Assembly: GCF_024139115.2 (NCBI RefSeq)
Contig: NC_085141.1
Coordinates: 134,539,822 to 134,603,821 of the forward strand
DNA from: Armigeres subalbatus
Taxonomy: Eukaryota; Arthropoda; Insecta; Diptera; Culicidae
DNA: 64,000 nucleotides
Direction: 5' to 3'
Shown here: positions 41,011-52,880 of the stretch, piece by piece
How positions within the stretch are numbered: the first letter of the stretch is position 1
How the letters are laid out: each line of letters begins with the position of its first letter
The notes under the pieces: generated by a model
Told to the model about the DNA's origin: nothing
What the model saw: only the letters and a program-made list of their open reading frames with translations
The model's database searches: none
Translations under genes and position numbers: made by a program

Positions 41011-41814
41011 AGGAATTGTGTTTATCCATGGAAATGGACAATGGCTACATTCTATTAGGATTATTGCTACGCAAATTAATGAGCATTTCCAAAATCATCC
41101 TTCGAAAGGCAAGAAATCACGCCAAATATTGGCCCAAGAATCTATGTTCCTTCAACATCGATTCCTGGGAACCAGAATGGCCAAAGTGCAAAAATCTGTC
41201 CGTAACGACATCCGTGGAATCCATACCTTCAATTTGGTTCCAAAAGATTGAGAATCGGTTCGAAAATGAACTTTTGGGAGCGAATTCAATTTGGGGTCAT
41301 TTTTGACCCGCTAATGCACAATGTGTCACTTTTTTGTTGTGGCGTTCCTAGAGGTCGCTGATAGCTGGTTATCACCCCAAAATTTTCATTTCCAAAAGTT
41401 AGGAAAAGTCAGAAAATTTCAACGCCCTATCTCATTTGATTACAAAGCTACAACGTTTTTAAATCATCTCTGGGCCAAAATAGACCCCAATGCACTAGGA
41501 AGGTTAAGTCTGACGTTTAAATACTTGACGCCTTAAATATTGAGTCGGATCACTTTTATAAAACATAAGAAAGAATAGTTAATGATACTTTTCGTTTTCT
41601 TTTAGATATTTCCAACAAAATACCGAAGACGTTTCATAGAAGAAAACTAAACACGTATGTGTCGACTCATAATGGGATTATGTAGTAAGCGTTGATTGCA
41701 AAAGCTGTATAGATAGCATAAAAATGTAAAATCATAAAGCTTTTTTTTATTATTTTGTTCAGCGGCGCAGCCAAATTTTTTAATAATATAAAGTATAGTT
41801 CAAGTTAAAATTTG

Positions 41815-41985
41815 TTTCGAAATTCCGTTTAATTTCGTTAGAAGCAAGTTTTTTCTAGCGAAATTTTTGTAATTTTACGAAACGAAACGAAATCAAGAAA
41901 TCAGATTTCGTCATGCTCAAATTCCGCGAAATTCCGCGGAATTTCGTTTCGAGCCACCTAAAACGAAATTTTTCGAAATACCGCA
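41815..41985. repeat. GAAATTTCG-rich simple-sequence block
   Basis: Dense overlapping GAAATT/AATTTCG/ATTCCG words, many self-complementary, forming a cryptically simple block between unique sequences. No coding capacity. Confidence 0.7.
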
Positions 41986-42136
41986 TATGCTTACTGTTAG
42001 TCATCATTTATGATACCTAAATTATTGAGTGGGATATCTCAACTGAACCAACACATGTACATAACCTACCCGATTGATCGACACCAACGGAGAGGTGTTT
42101 CTATTTCAAGAAATATCAATTTAGCTCTTTCTCAAA

Positions 42137-42212
42137 TTATGCCTAACGTACATTATGCCTAACGTCCATTATGCCTAACGTACTTATGCCTATCGTACTT
42201 ATGCCTAACGTC
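42137..42212. repeat. Five tandem TTATGCCTAACGT-type repeats
   Basis: ATTATGCCTAACGTAC is repeated with small changes (one unit reads CCTATCGT), at spacings of about 15-16 bases. Right after it comes GCGGACCCACCCCCGGGGG. Confidence 0.85.
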
Positions 42213-45200
42213 GCGGACCCACCCCCGGGGGACATGTACCCAATGTTGAGAACCGCTGCTATAAAGCTTTAAAGCATATGGATCTATCCATTTTCAACTT
42301 TAGATATTTATTGAAAATTAGGTTCATGAAAAACATATTTTACAGCGGCGCCTTTAGAGACACATTCAGACCGCGTTGATGGCCATACTAAAAATTAGCG
42401 GCGCTGGCGCCGGCCTACATGAGAAACCGAATCAAAGAAATTGAATCTCACGTTGCAAATTGTTTGCGTGAGAATTCTCCAACAGTGTTTCACGACAGAG
42501 AATTGGCACCAACCAGTGGAGATTTCCTTGCTCGTTGCAATTCATTGCATTCCTGGAAAAGGATCATTTACGAGCTATCGGAATTCACGCTGTGTGGTAT
42601 CTTGTTGGCTTAACTGTGATAGAAATCGGTACGGAAATCCAAGTATTCAGCGTGAACATTGAAGAAAAATGTAGAAAAATCTATTATGTGTTTGAATTTT
42701 TTTGTAATATTTACGTGACTGGCACACTTGTACTTGGCTCTGAAATTGCGAAACATGCTTTTCTCTTATTTGACATTGTCCTTCACACGATTTTTTTAGT
42801 TTTAATCGAGGACCTACCACTGTACTGCATCGCTTGTATATTTAGTTTAGGCTTGAACACTCGACTGGAAAAACCAACAAAGAGTGAAATGCGCGTTGCA
42901 CGAGATCTAGATCACGACATCAGATGAAATGTGAACATATGGGGATTGCGTTCCTGTGCCGGGCAGTGCTAAAGTTGAAAGAGCAATCAAGGGGCAAGGG
43001 CTGGAAATGGGTACTTCAGATCCGGATCAACCTCAGTGATGTGGTAATCCGAGCTAATTGCACTGAAGCATGCGAATAATTTCGCAATGTAAAACCCTAC
43101 ATTCACACCCCTTGGTGACACTTGCTGGCGACAGGTTCATGTAGTACCCAAATTGCGAGGTTTCTGCTGGAATCTGAAGCGTTTCTGATAAAATGAGGTC
43201 AGCGTGACGATATCAGATCAGATTAATGAAGCAGACGTGAAACCTTCGAATGCGTATTGTATTACCAAAGTATTTAATGACGTCTGCCACTTGCACAATT
43301 TAACCAATCCAAGCTTTATGGACGATATTTTGAAAAGTAAAATTCAAATTTTCGGGCAACTCCCTCGCAGTCGCGAGCCTTCTCAGATTCTGCCGCCGTC
43401 GAAATGATCCAGATAATTACCCATAAGCCACAAAAATCCTTTCACTCGGCGCCGCCGAAATGTCTTATTTTGCGAATGTAAACTCCACCCAATCCGCCTA
43501 GCGTCATTTTGCTGTCCATAATCCTTTGCCGCACGGAGCGGCGGTGGCCGGTTTGAATCTGCAGATTAGTTGTGGTAGTCATGTGACATGATTATTGAAA
43601 TAATTTCGGCTCAACTGGTACATATTGTTTCCCTTTTTGGAAAAAAGCGTGAATGAAACAATTTTGTTCCCGGAAGGCTCGAGAGTTCCCTGGAAAGGGA
43701 GTCTGTGAATGTCGAGTTCATAAGACTAAAATGGATGTAAGAAGAATTTGTTTTTTGTTTGCCGTAGAATATATCGGCGTTTTTTTTGTGCAACACTGGT
43801 ACAACTATTTTTTGTTTTTGTCATTGCACGAAAAATGGTATGAGGTTTCACCTGGCAAAGTCCCAATATTAAGCAAAGTCGAAATATTAATATTTATTTT
43901 GTCTTCACTTTTCATAAGACAAGTTAGTACAATCCAATTCAATTCCACCACATAGATTTTGTTAGGTTGTTATACAGAATTTAGAGAAAAACAAACATCT
44001 ACTGCTTGGGTGTAGTAATCGAGTTTATGATCCTCAAATAATTTTGTAAAATATTCAACTCCGGGGTGTAGTTTCTGTAAAGTCTAGAAAGTTTTCGAAT
44101 TCAACTGTGCTGAAAATGTTTCTTACAAAGTCACGGATATTTAAAACGCCATAAATTGAATTATTCGCATTAGTTGAAGCACTTTATCGAACTATCCAGT
44201 TCGTTCGAATGAGTTAAGCTACGACAGGCTACGGCAATTTAATTACTTATACGTCGAAGGGACGCTCCACCCCCAGCGTCTTCTTGGGCCATCGTCGTCT
44301 TCATCCTCAGGCACTCAGGCAGTAAATTTTCCTGTGATACTATCCTATACTTGCCGCGTGAAGGTTTTATTGAAGTTTCAATAAAATTCAACCGATTCGA
44401 GAGTGTCTACAACATTGCGTATCTTTTTCGTTGGACGTCTCGAGTCGTCTTCGTGGTCGGGCGTGTGAAAGTGTAAATTGATTGGGATTGGATGAAGGCG
44501 TATCTGTGGAAGGTGTTAGAAATAATGACATTTACAAATTATTTAACGAGCTGGGCGACTACTCTGGCTGGATGCTGCAGATGGCCCGCTTCAACGTTTG
44601 ATTCCCGGCCAGCATCGGATGATATGCAAGACCGACCGCGAAGACAGGTAGTAAACAACGTCCATTATAGATAAGTTTTACGCTGATTGATTTGCAACAT
44701 TGTTGCTGCGAAGTAAAATTAATAAGCAATTACCCGACGGGAATCCGTGCGACAAATGCAACTTCAGCCACATGCATCAAAAACCGAATCAGCTTCGGTT
44801 TATTGCATGTTGTACATTATTTCAATGCAATTATGGCAAACTAGTCAATATGTGAATATTAATAAACCATAAAAATTGCTTTCGCAAACAGTTACCTTTC
44901 TGCATCATCAGGTGAACAGGTTCCAATATCTTGGGCTGCCCCGACTGGCGAAATGTCACCAAGTTCAGCGCAATTAGAGTCGATCGATTTTGATGATCGC
45001 GAGCCGCTTTCCCAACATGGCTGTTCCATAATGCAATATTTTGCGCTTCTCAATCGGTTGACAAAATGCACTCACAGCCACCGAGCGCGAGAAGTCATGC
45101 TGAGTTTAGGACCTAGTAACTGCTGACAAGTAAGCTCTTCTAAGGCCAGCGCAGCCATATAGTTGCTGCTGCAGCTGCTGTGGGAATTGGAACAGTTTAT

Positions 45201-46300
45201 TAGATATGACTGACTTTGGGCCGAAGTGTCATTGCGGTTATACGCCGGACGATAATTTTCCCATAATTTCCACTCGGATTCCTATACATGGCTGAAATTG
45301 ACTGGTGGCCAAAAATAGTAAAACCAGTGTGTGCTGAACATGCAGGCGAACCAACACAACACACTTGTCTGTCAGAATGGAACGTCCATTGATCTGTCGC
45401 CACCGTAGTCGTTATGTACGCTGGACAGTCGACCCGTCTGCATTTGGACGCGAATTCGAAGAGTGGGTTAGTTTCGGCCTTAATTAAAATCAATTCCTGT
45501 TACTTTTCAAACTCAACTTGCGTTCGATTTCTGATATCATTGCAACGTTGGGTGATGGTTCTCATTTGCGTTGACCAGTGAACAGTTTCTAATCTACCCC
45601 AAATTAGTTCAACGCGACTTCTGACGATCGGACTTGAACTAAGTATTGGATAGACGGATCGAGTAAATTGTGTAAGTCATTTGATTTGAGAGAATGGTAT
45701 TTGGTATCAACTCCGTTCGCCACAATCAAACTCCAAATAAACTGTTTAAAATCTATAAAACAGCACTGGGATATGCCTCGGAGTCACAATACGCATGTAG
45801 ATTACTGTCCAACAATTCAGAAATCTTCTTCTTATCTTCTTCATCTTCATCTTCGACCATAAATCTATGTTTTGCAATAATTGGTCACCATTATACTGCC
45901 TATGATCGCATATCAGTCCCATCTTTGGTGGATTTCCTATTCTTTTGGGACAAATATGTGGTTGTGGGCAGTATACCCCAACGCTGTTCTCGTATATGCA
46001 CTGGAATACTACAGGGAATGTCCAAAATAACTGGGATAGGCAAATTTTGGGCATAATTAGATGTGTTGTAACTATGTCCATTATTATCCGATTTGAACAA
46101 TTCAAGAATGCATGAACTAGAATGCATGACCGTTGGATGCCGAAGATATTTTTGGTTTTTCGAATGTAGGTTCAGAACGGTAAATTTGTGGTGGGTATTA
46201 GGATAAGTTGTTTATAAAAACAGAATAATATTAGTAACCGCAATTAAAGTAGGGCTCTTTCTGATTGGAACCATATGTAGAAATTCGAAATCGTACCAGA
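42213..46300. other. Mostly unique, gene-less DNA
   Basis: Several frames of 60-130 residues exist (for example 42419-42613, 42535-42927, 45694-46056), but none shows a recognisable domain or consistent codon use. A partial copy of the 47733-47955 foldback family is at about 43905-43955 (CTTCACTTTTCATAAGACAA). The remainder looks like intergenic or intronic host DNA. Confidence 0.5.
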
Positions 46301-46419
46301 ATCAAGTGAGATATGGCCATTTGCTTAGAATCGGTGCCGATCGGGAGTTTTGAAAGGGACCAGGCCACAAATTCATTTGAATCAAGCTTTTTGACAGATC
46401 TTCCTCTATGACTACATTC

Positions 46420-46985
46420 CAGAAGTTTTCTATCACGTCAAGAATGAAAAACGCTGTAGTCGCTGGGGTGCCCCCGGGAAACCCGTAGAAGGGACATTTC
46501 AGTTTTAGCACCAAAGATAGTCATTCAACGGCTCGTTCCTTATGGTTTTCGATCGGGAAGTGAGCTATGAATATAAAATTGACCAGTGAAGACTCTGATC
46601 GCTTCCGGGACCTACGGATTGTCCCCCAGGGAACCGGTAAAGGGGGTCTCTACTGATTTAGCGTCGGAATTAGTCATACGACGAATCTTTTTTTACAGTT
46701 TTCTATCAGGAGGTATGTTTATAAAATCTATTATTGACGACTTTGTCCGATTTTGGGACCTACGGATTGTTCCAGGGGAACCTGTAGAAGAGAACATTTC
46801 ACATTCTGCGCCAGAATAAGTTATTCGAGGGTTCTGTTCTCAAGGTTTTCGATCAAGAAGCAAGGAATGAATATTAAATGAATTTTAGCGATTCTGACCA
46901 CTTCTGGAACCTATGCATTGCTATAAGAAAATCTGATGAAGGAGACATTTCAGTTTTAGCGTCAAAACAAGTCACTAGACATCTC
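46420..46985. repeat. ~150-bp tandem repeat, about four degenerate units
   Basis: A GGGACATTTCAGTTTTAGCG-type phrase occurs near 46491, 46640, 46790 and 46942. It is preceded each time by a GACCTACGGATTGT and CCTGTAGAAG-type stretch and followed by GTTTTCGATC. Confidence 0.75.
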
Positions 46986-46987
46986 TT

Positions 46988-47150
46988 TTGACGTAGGACT
47001 ACAACTGTCTTTTCTATATTGGGGTACACTTTACGATTGCGAAAATTAGGGACCGTCACGAAAATATGATAGACTTTAAACTTTAATATCTCAGCCGTTT
47101 CTCGATGGATTTTCAATTTTTTTAACCATTCGATCAAGGATGAGTCAACG
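46988..47150. repeat. GACGTAG-headed dispersed repeat, copy F
   Basis: TTTTGACGTAGGACTACAAC followed by GGTACACTTTACGATTGC and ATATCTCAGCCGTTTCTCG. It is nearly colinear with 33256-33430. Confidence 0.78.
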
Positions 47151-47732
47151 CTTCTTTGTATTCATATGAAAATAATGATTTTTAACAATTTATTATCGAA
47201 AATTGATAAAAAGTTTAGAAATAGGTAAACCAACCAATCACGTACATGCATCACTAGCACAGACATCAAAAATCAATCCCTTGCGGGTTTGGATCTAATC
47301 CTCAGTTTGAACAAGATTTCACGCAGAGCGGACGCATCAAAGCAATTGCAGCGGAGCGGACACAGCATCACGGAGGCGCTGCGCTGGTAATATTTTCAAC
47401 GAAAATCCATCGCATTTGTGGAGCTCCTCGGTGTGTTGCTGCAGATCATTCAACCTCAACGAACCAGCATTTCATATGTAGAAAGGGTTGACTACAAAAA
47501 TAGCACTGTTGCGATCCCGTGCCGCCAGTGGCGATGCTTTTATTACATTACAAATTGTGGTGTCAGTTAGTTGTTGGAAAGGCGCATTGGGGAAAGAAAA
47601 TTGGTTCGTCTCAGGACTAGCATTTTCTTAACAGAAAGGTTTAATTGCGAAAATGGACTGTTTCGGTGGCATCGGCGTTTGACGTGGAAGCTTTTTAAGA
47701 AAATTATTTTGAGCTTTTTAGTGGAAAGTCTT

Positions 47733-47955
47733 CACTTGTCATAAGACGAGTTTGTACCTTCCCATTTAATTCCACCACTTGATTGTACCTTAAGAGATAC
47801 GTATTTTGACCTCAACAGTAAGGTCGTTTTCAGTGTCTCGTATCGTAGTCGACACTGAAGACGACCTCACTGTTGAGGTCGAAATACGTATCTGTCAAGG
47901 TACAATCAAGCGGTGGAATTAAATGGGAAGGTACAAACTCGTCTAATGACAAGTG
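47733..47955. mobile_element. 223-bp foldback (MITE-like) element
   Basis: The whole element is an imperfect palindrome. The left half starts CACTTGTCATAAGACGAG and contains ACCTTCCCATTTAATTCCAC; the right half is its complement. The two arms of ~105 bp leave only a few bases at the centre near 47840. No coding capacity. The target duplication is not clear. Confidence 0.85.
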
Positions 47956-48120
47956 GAAGCTTGGTTTCTGTTAGTGATTCCATCCATTCAAAATTAATTC
48001 ATTGAATACAAGAAAGCTGCTATCCGGCGCGCAACCCATTTTGATCGGGGTTCCGCAAAGAGTGGTTTAACCATTTATAAGGCAATGACAATTATATTGC
48101 CAACAAATTATATGTTATCT

Positions 48121-48556
48121 GTTATGAAAACTCATATGTGAATATGTACGTTATGTGGAAGATATTGATTTGGAAAATGTATTGGAGGTAACCACTTTCC
48201 CTTCGATGGGACTCGAACCCATGACCCTACAGACCCTACTGTAGGGTCATGGGTTCGAGTAAAAGATATTTTAGTTACTAGATATAGATTGTCGCTACTG
48301 TTCCCTTTGTTCTGCTGTCCGAAACATGTGTGGTACATACCTGTCAAATCGTATGGATTTTCCTTCTTTGACATTTAGCTCCCCTATCCTCGCCAGCAAA
48401 AGATGTTCCGGACAGCGACGACAGCGACAATCTTTATCTAGTAACTAAAATATCTTTTGTTCGAGTCCCATCGAAGGGAAAGTGGTTACCTCCAATACAT
48501 TTTCCAAATCAATATCTTCCACATAACGTACATATCCACATATGAGTTTTCATAAC
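48121..48556. mobile_element. Inverted dimer of a tRNA-derived sequence
   Basis: Outer arms 48121-48216 and 48462-48556 are long near-perfect inverted repeats (GTTATGAAAACTCATATGTG and its complement). Inner arms 48262-48306 and 48410-48458 are also inverted. B-box-like GGTTCGAGT sequences occur on both strands (about 48209-48221 minus, 48250-48259 plus, 48460-48470 plus), within a shorter hairpin around ACCCTACAGACCCTACTGTAGGGT. It looks like two tRNA-headed elements arranged head to head. Confidence 0.7.
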
Positions 48557-49086
48557 ATTGTAAATTAACGTCCAAGTCGGGTGGTTTAATCCCCGGAAAT
48601 AGGCAATTAACTTTGATTGAACTGATATGTTTTCTGTTTATTAACAAGAGTTCTACTTATTATTTTCCATGTAGTGACTATATTTACTACCTAGTAATCC
48701 CCCAGATGAATTTGAGCCATAAAAATTGAAATGTCAATTTGATTACCGTTTTTGACGTAAACTACGTCTAAGGGGAAGACTCAGATACAGGGTGTAAAAC
48801 CGAAATTTCCAAATTCGAGACCGTCACGAAATTAGGATAGATTTCAAACGCTAATAGCGTTCTTATCTTTCGATGGATTTTCGACATTTGCTTATCAATC
48901 GATTCAGAAACTCTCCAGCAATTTGCCAATTCTATTGATACTATTGATTATCAACGTTAAACTATTGAAAATGTTGTTTCTTTCCAAACCGGGTGAAAAA
49001 TTCAATTCCGTTCATAAATCCCCAACACGGACATCAGATTGCAGTAAGGTACGGGCCTTTTGACCCACTGCTTCGTTTTCCCTGTG

Positions 49087-49095
49087 TATAAAAAG
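49087..49095 (+). promoter_or_regulatory. TATA box of unit 1
   Basis: TGTGTATAAAAAGCCCCGTG; the same 80 bases around it recur in unit 2 (TATA at 51195). TATAAAAA with a GC-rich leader fits a strong Pol II promoter. Confidence 0.55.
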
Positions 49096-49373
49096 CCCCG
49101 TGTTTCGCGTGCGCGCGTCATTTTCATTCTGGATGTCACGGCGAGTGGACCAGGGCGTCCAGAAACGGTCCCAGTGACAACGGCTGTATCAGCGGTGTGG
49201 TGGTGCGGATGAAATTTTTTCGGTCGGTGGTGGTGGCGGTCGTGGAAACAGCAGCACATCATTTTCATCCGTGTCCCATCTTCGGCGGATCTGGCAATCG
49301 ACGGCGTTCGTTGAGCCGAATCATCGGATGGCGGTCGCGCAGCCCAGTGGCTGCACATAAGTGGCAATTAATC

Positions 49374-49389
49374 GGTTCTTTTCAGGACC
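49374..49389 (+). terminator. Histone mRNA-type 3' stem-loop
   Basis: GGTTCTTTTCAGGACC forms a 6-bp stem (one G-U pair) with loop TTTC. This matches the metazoan replication-dependent histone stem-loop and is followed by ATCATTATATTTGGGAGG. Degenerate counterparts in the same context are at about 51803, 57336 and 57615. Confidence 0.55.
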
Positions 49390-49894
49390 ATCATTATATT
49401 TGGGAGGAAGGTTAAGTTGAAATAATTTTCCTAAAGTGCAACCGTTAGGAACTGGAACATTCTTCGGTGAAATTTTCTAGCGTAATTCGGAGTTGTATGA
49501 TTTTAGTGTAGTGATTGAGAATGTTGATATTAGACGAACTTTCTAAATAGAACAAAGCATAATTGTTTGGCATCGGTAGCGGAATCATAGCATTAGTGCC
49601 GGTTCGAGCATAGGCTGTCATCGGAAGATTGCTACAGCAATTTATTCACTAACGTGGCATTTGCAACGATTTGGATGTTGTCGGCACAACATGAAATTTT
49701 CCCGCGAGACTAATTTTGTATTTTCCTGTTGGTTGAAAAAGAAATCGGTTCCGAGATGAACTTTATTCAAAGCACAACGCTAACGTCGGTAGTTGAATCC
49801 CAAGCAAGTATCGGAAGGAGACCATGCAAAAAATGGATTCGCATTATGACTGAAAAAATTGTATGGCGTCAGTATTGATGTTTGCTACAGATTT

Positions 49895-50105
49895 TTTAAC
49901 GTAAACTTCGTCTTATGGGAAGACTCAGATACAGGGTTTAAAACGGAAATTTCCAAATTCGAGACTGTCACAAAAATTAGGATAGATTTCAAACGCTAAT
50001 AGCGTCTTTAACTTATTTTCGACATTTGCTTATCAATCGATTCGGAAACCCTTCAGCAATTTGCCAATTCTATTGATACTATTGATTGTCATTAATGCTT
50101 AATTT
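49895..50105. repeat. GACGTAG-headed repeat, copy B
   Basis: TTTTTTAACGTAAACTTCGTC followed by CAGATACAGGG, AATTTCCAAATTCGAGAC and CTAATAGCGTC. It matches 48750-48960 and is nested in unit 1. Confidence 0.7.
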
Positions 50106-50800
50106 TTTTCTACAACAAATATGATTTTGAAAAAGTATCACCGGCGCGTGCTTACTCGCAATCTACATGCTGATACATTTACAGTTACATCAAACAATTG
50201 AAAACCGAAATACGCCACTCCAAAATTACGAGGTGACAATGTTAAAAAGAGACAGAAGATAGGAAAAATAACACGGTGTGTAGTGCCTCCCCGAGTCACC
50301 TTTAGAGCCACCTTCATTGATGGTAGCCGATCGTTAGTACTTCATATCAAATATCATATCATATCATAACATAGCAAAGAATATTGTGGCCAAATTTCAT
50401 AAAATTTGGTCAACAAACCCCCCGACAATTACAGAACAAAACCTGCCAAAGCCGTCATTCCTCCTACATCATACAAGAAAATTTAAACTGAGCGCTGCTA
50501 ATGTTAATGACGACGACGCGCGACCCACACCATCGCCGGGAATAAAATTTCCAATAGGAGCTCCGCCGAAGCCAAAGGTGGTACCACGGTCTGCTCTCCG
50601 CGACATCTCGAACTAAATGGCACGCGCCCGCGGAAGAGCTGCTTTCTTGCAATCAATAAAGTTGAACATGAAGCCACGCCCCTTTGATGAGTGTGTGACG
50701 GTTACACAATATTTGCAGGCATATCGGACAACAAAGAGGCGGGACTAATGAGCCATCTTTATTGATTATAAGAAAACTGCTCTCCCGCGCACGCGTTGCC

Positions 50801-50854
50801 CATTCCAGTTCGAGACAGCAGCACGTACGGACGTGTTTATTGTTCGCGCATTTT
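50801..50854 (+). mobile_element. 5' UTR fragment of the jockey-clade element
   Basis: CATTCCAGTTCGAGACAGCA and CACGTACGGACGTG match the 5' ends of the jockey copies at 56857 (minus) and 58397 (plus). The match stops at GCGCATTTT, where the GACGTAG repeat of unit 2 begins. Confidence 0.7.
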
Positions 50855-52602
50855 GACAACTACGTCTAAGGGGAAGCCTCGGATACAGGGTGCAAAATTA
50901 AAATTTCCAAATTGGGGACCGTCACGAAATCATGTAAGATGTCAAACGGTAATGGCGACTTTATCTTTCGACGGATTTTTGAGATTTTGTTATTAATAGA
51001 TTCGGAAACTTTCCACCAATTTGCTAATTGTATTAAAACTATTCATTATCAACGGCAAACTATTGAAAATGTTATATCTTTCCAAACCGGGTGCAAAATT
51101 CAAAAATAATCGATCCTGTTCATAAATCCCCAACACGGACATCAGATTGCAGTAAGGTACGGGCCTTTTGATTCACTGCTTCGTTTTCCCTGTGTATAAA
51201 AAGCCCCGTGTTTCGCGTGCGCGCGTCATTTTCATTCTGGATTTCATGTAAAGCGGACCAAGGCGTCCAGAAGCGGTCCTAGCGACAACGGCTGTGGTGG
51301 TGCGGATGAAAATTTAATATTTATTTTGCAGCCTATTCGTTTGACCTTGCGGCTCTGAATTTCGATTTATGACCATTCCGCGGATGTGTTTTGAATAATT
51401 AGATATTCCTGCCTGAGTTTGTTGGGTCACTCAAAATCATATTGAACCAATTAATATATTTGATATAATTGTAAATATTTATGTTTTCATTGAAGCGTAA
51501 AATAAAGTAGTGAAAATGAATCTTCATTCAATTTTAAGATTAATTGTATTTGGGTGTGGGCAGTGGAAGCGAACGTTGTCGTCCGTTGGATTTTCCATTC
51601 ATTTAATTTTAAATGCGCCCTTCAAGCCAAACGTGTAAAATTCAACGATCTCAATTGAATTTTAAAGTGATGTAAATTTAACATCAACCTTAATTTTAGA
51701 TGTATTTCGATGCTCCAAATATGTGCATCAAAATAAACGTAAATTTACACAAAAATTCAAACTGTGCAGTAGTTATTGTTGGTGAGGCACATAATTGGGA
51801 ATGAATCGGATCTTTTCAGAACCACCATTATGTTTGGGAGGAAGGTTAAGTTGAAATAATTTGTCTATAGTGCAAACGCTAGGAACTAGAAAATTCTTCA
51901 GTGAAATATTCTAGCGTGATTCTGAGCTCAATTATATGATGTTTGTCTAGTACTTAACTACTCTTCTTGCTGTGGATTTAATTTTGAACAATGATTCAGT
52001 GATTGACATGTGATTGAGAAAGCTGATATAAGACGAACTTTTTTCATAGAACAAAGCATAATTGTTTGGTATCGGTAGCGGAATCATAGCATTACTGCCG
52101 GTCCGAGCGCGCGTCAGAAGGAGAAGCTGCAAATATGTATTCGCATGGATGGAAATAAAACCTTAAGCAAGTAGCAGGCTACCTACTAGAATTATAATCT
52201 TGATGGGAAATTTCACTTGACTGTTACTGCTATCCACGCAAATAATTATCGACAGCGTCTTTTTACAACGCGCGCTTGTGATTCTGCTACCGATGGAAAA
52301 CAATCTGCCATCACCAAGCAATTAAGTTTTACTTTGAACAAAATTCATCTCGCCTCAAGTTGTGACTTAAGAGCTACTTTCTCTGATGGTAGCCAATCAT
52401 TACTACTTCAGACAAGAAAATTTAATCTGAGCGCGAACGACCGCATGAACCACACCATCGCCGGGAATAAAATTTCCGGTAGGAGCTCCACCGTGGTACC
52501 ACGGTCTGCTCTCCGCGACATCTCGAACGAAATGGCTCGCGCGCGCGGAAGAGCTGATTTCTTGTAATCAATAAAGTTAAACCTGTAGTCACGCCCCTTT
52601 AG
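50855..52602. repeat. Histone-like promoter/stem-loop unit 2 (continues at 56858)
   Basis: GACAACTACGTCTAAGGGG, TATA box at 51195-51203, a stem-loop relic GGATCTTTTCAGAACC near 51803 (stem damaged), AGTTGAAATAATT and CTGCTCTCCGCGACATCTCG near 52510. Relative to unit 1 it carries extra sequence at about 51310-51780 and lacks the nested copy B. It is interrupted at ACGCCCCTTTAG by the jockey insertion and resumes at 56858-57000. Confidence 0.65.
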
Positions 52603-52880
52603 TTTTTTTTTACTTAAATTCAATTTATTTTCATTTTCTTTTTGTGTTCATACAATAGTGTATCAGTTTAAGTGTTTGGCCACCTGGCCCTTCATCTTCA
52701 TTTGTTTTTTCTTATTTGTTTTGTAAGGGTAATTGTTTTGTGTTCAATTTTTACATGTTAGCCTTGAGGAGGCATTAGTTAATTTTAAAATTTGATAACC
52801 TAACTAACTATATACACTAATATTTACAATAAAAAATTGATAACCTAGATTGGAACTAGCGCCCTAATTGGAGCCTGATC

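Larger units (their letters stand above)
35796..41503. mobile_element. 5.7-kb non-autonomous piggyBac-like element with long inverted arms
   Basis: The ends are CCTTCCTAGTGCATT and its exact complement AATGCACTAGGAAGG, each flanked by TTAA (35792-35795 and 41504-41507), the signature of the piggyBac superfamily. Inside the termini, 35818-36180 is a near-perfect inverted copy of about 40940-41330, including the self-complementary GGGTCAAAAATGACCC. The right end keeps ~165 bp (41322-41489) that the left has lost. Next come arrays of ~154-bp tandem repeats in opposite orientation on each arm. No transposase frame is present. A Feilai-like SINE and an RTE fragment are nested inside. Confidence 0.85.
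48750..50800. repeat. ~2.1-kb histone-like promoter/stem-loop unit 1
   Basis: Starts TTTTTGACGTAAACTACGTC. It contains a TATA box (49087), a histone-type stem-loop (49374), then GGAAGGTTAAGTTGAAATAA and an AATAAAATTTCC/CTGCTCTCCGCGACATCTCG segment (50500-50610). It ends in CACGCCCCTTTGATGAGTGT and GAGGCGGGACTAATG. The next unit begins at 50855. No histone coding sequence is recognisable. A second, partial GACGTA block (49895) is embedded in it. Confidence 0.65.

Noticed and set aside
42419..42927. Overlapping frames of 64-130 residues as a possible host gene
   Set aside because: Three different frames overlap, with no domain, no codon bias and no splice pattern that joins them.
49002..49415. 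Proline/arginine-rich frames between the TATA box and the stem-loop as a histone gene
   Set aside because: No core or linker histone motif is visible in any frame, and the span is shorter than the smallest core histone.
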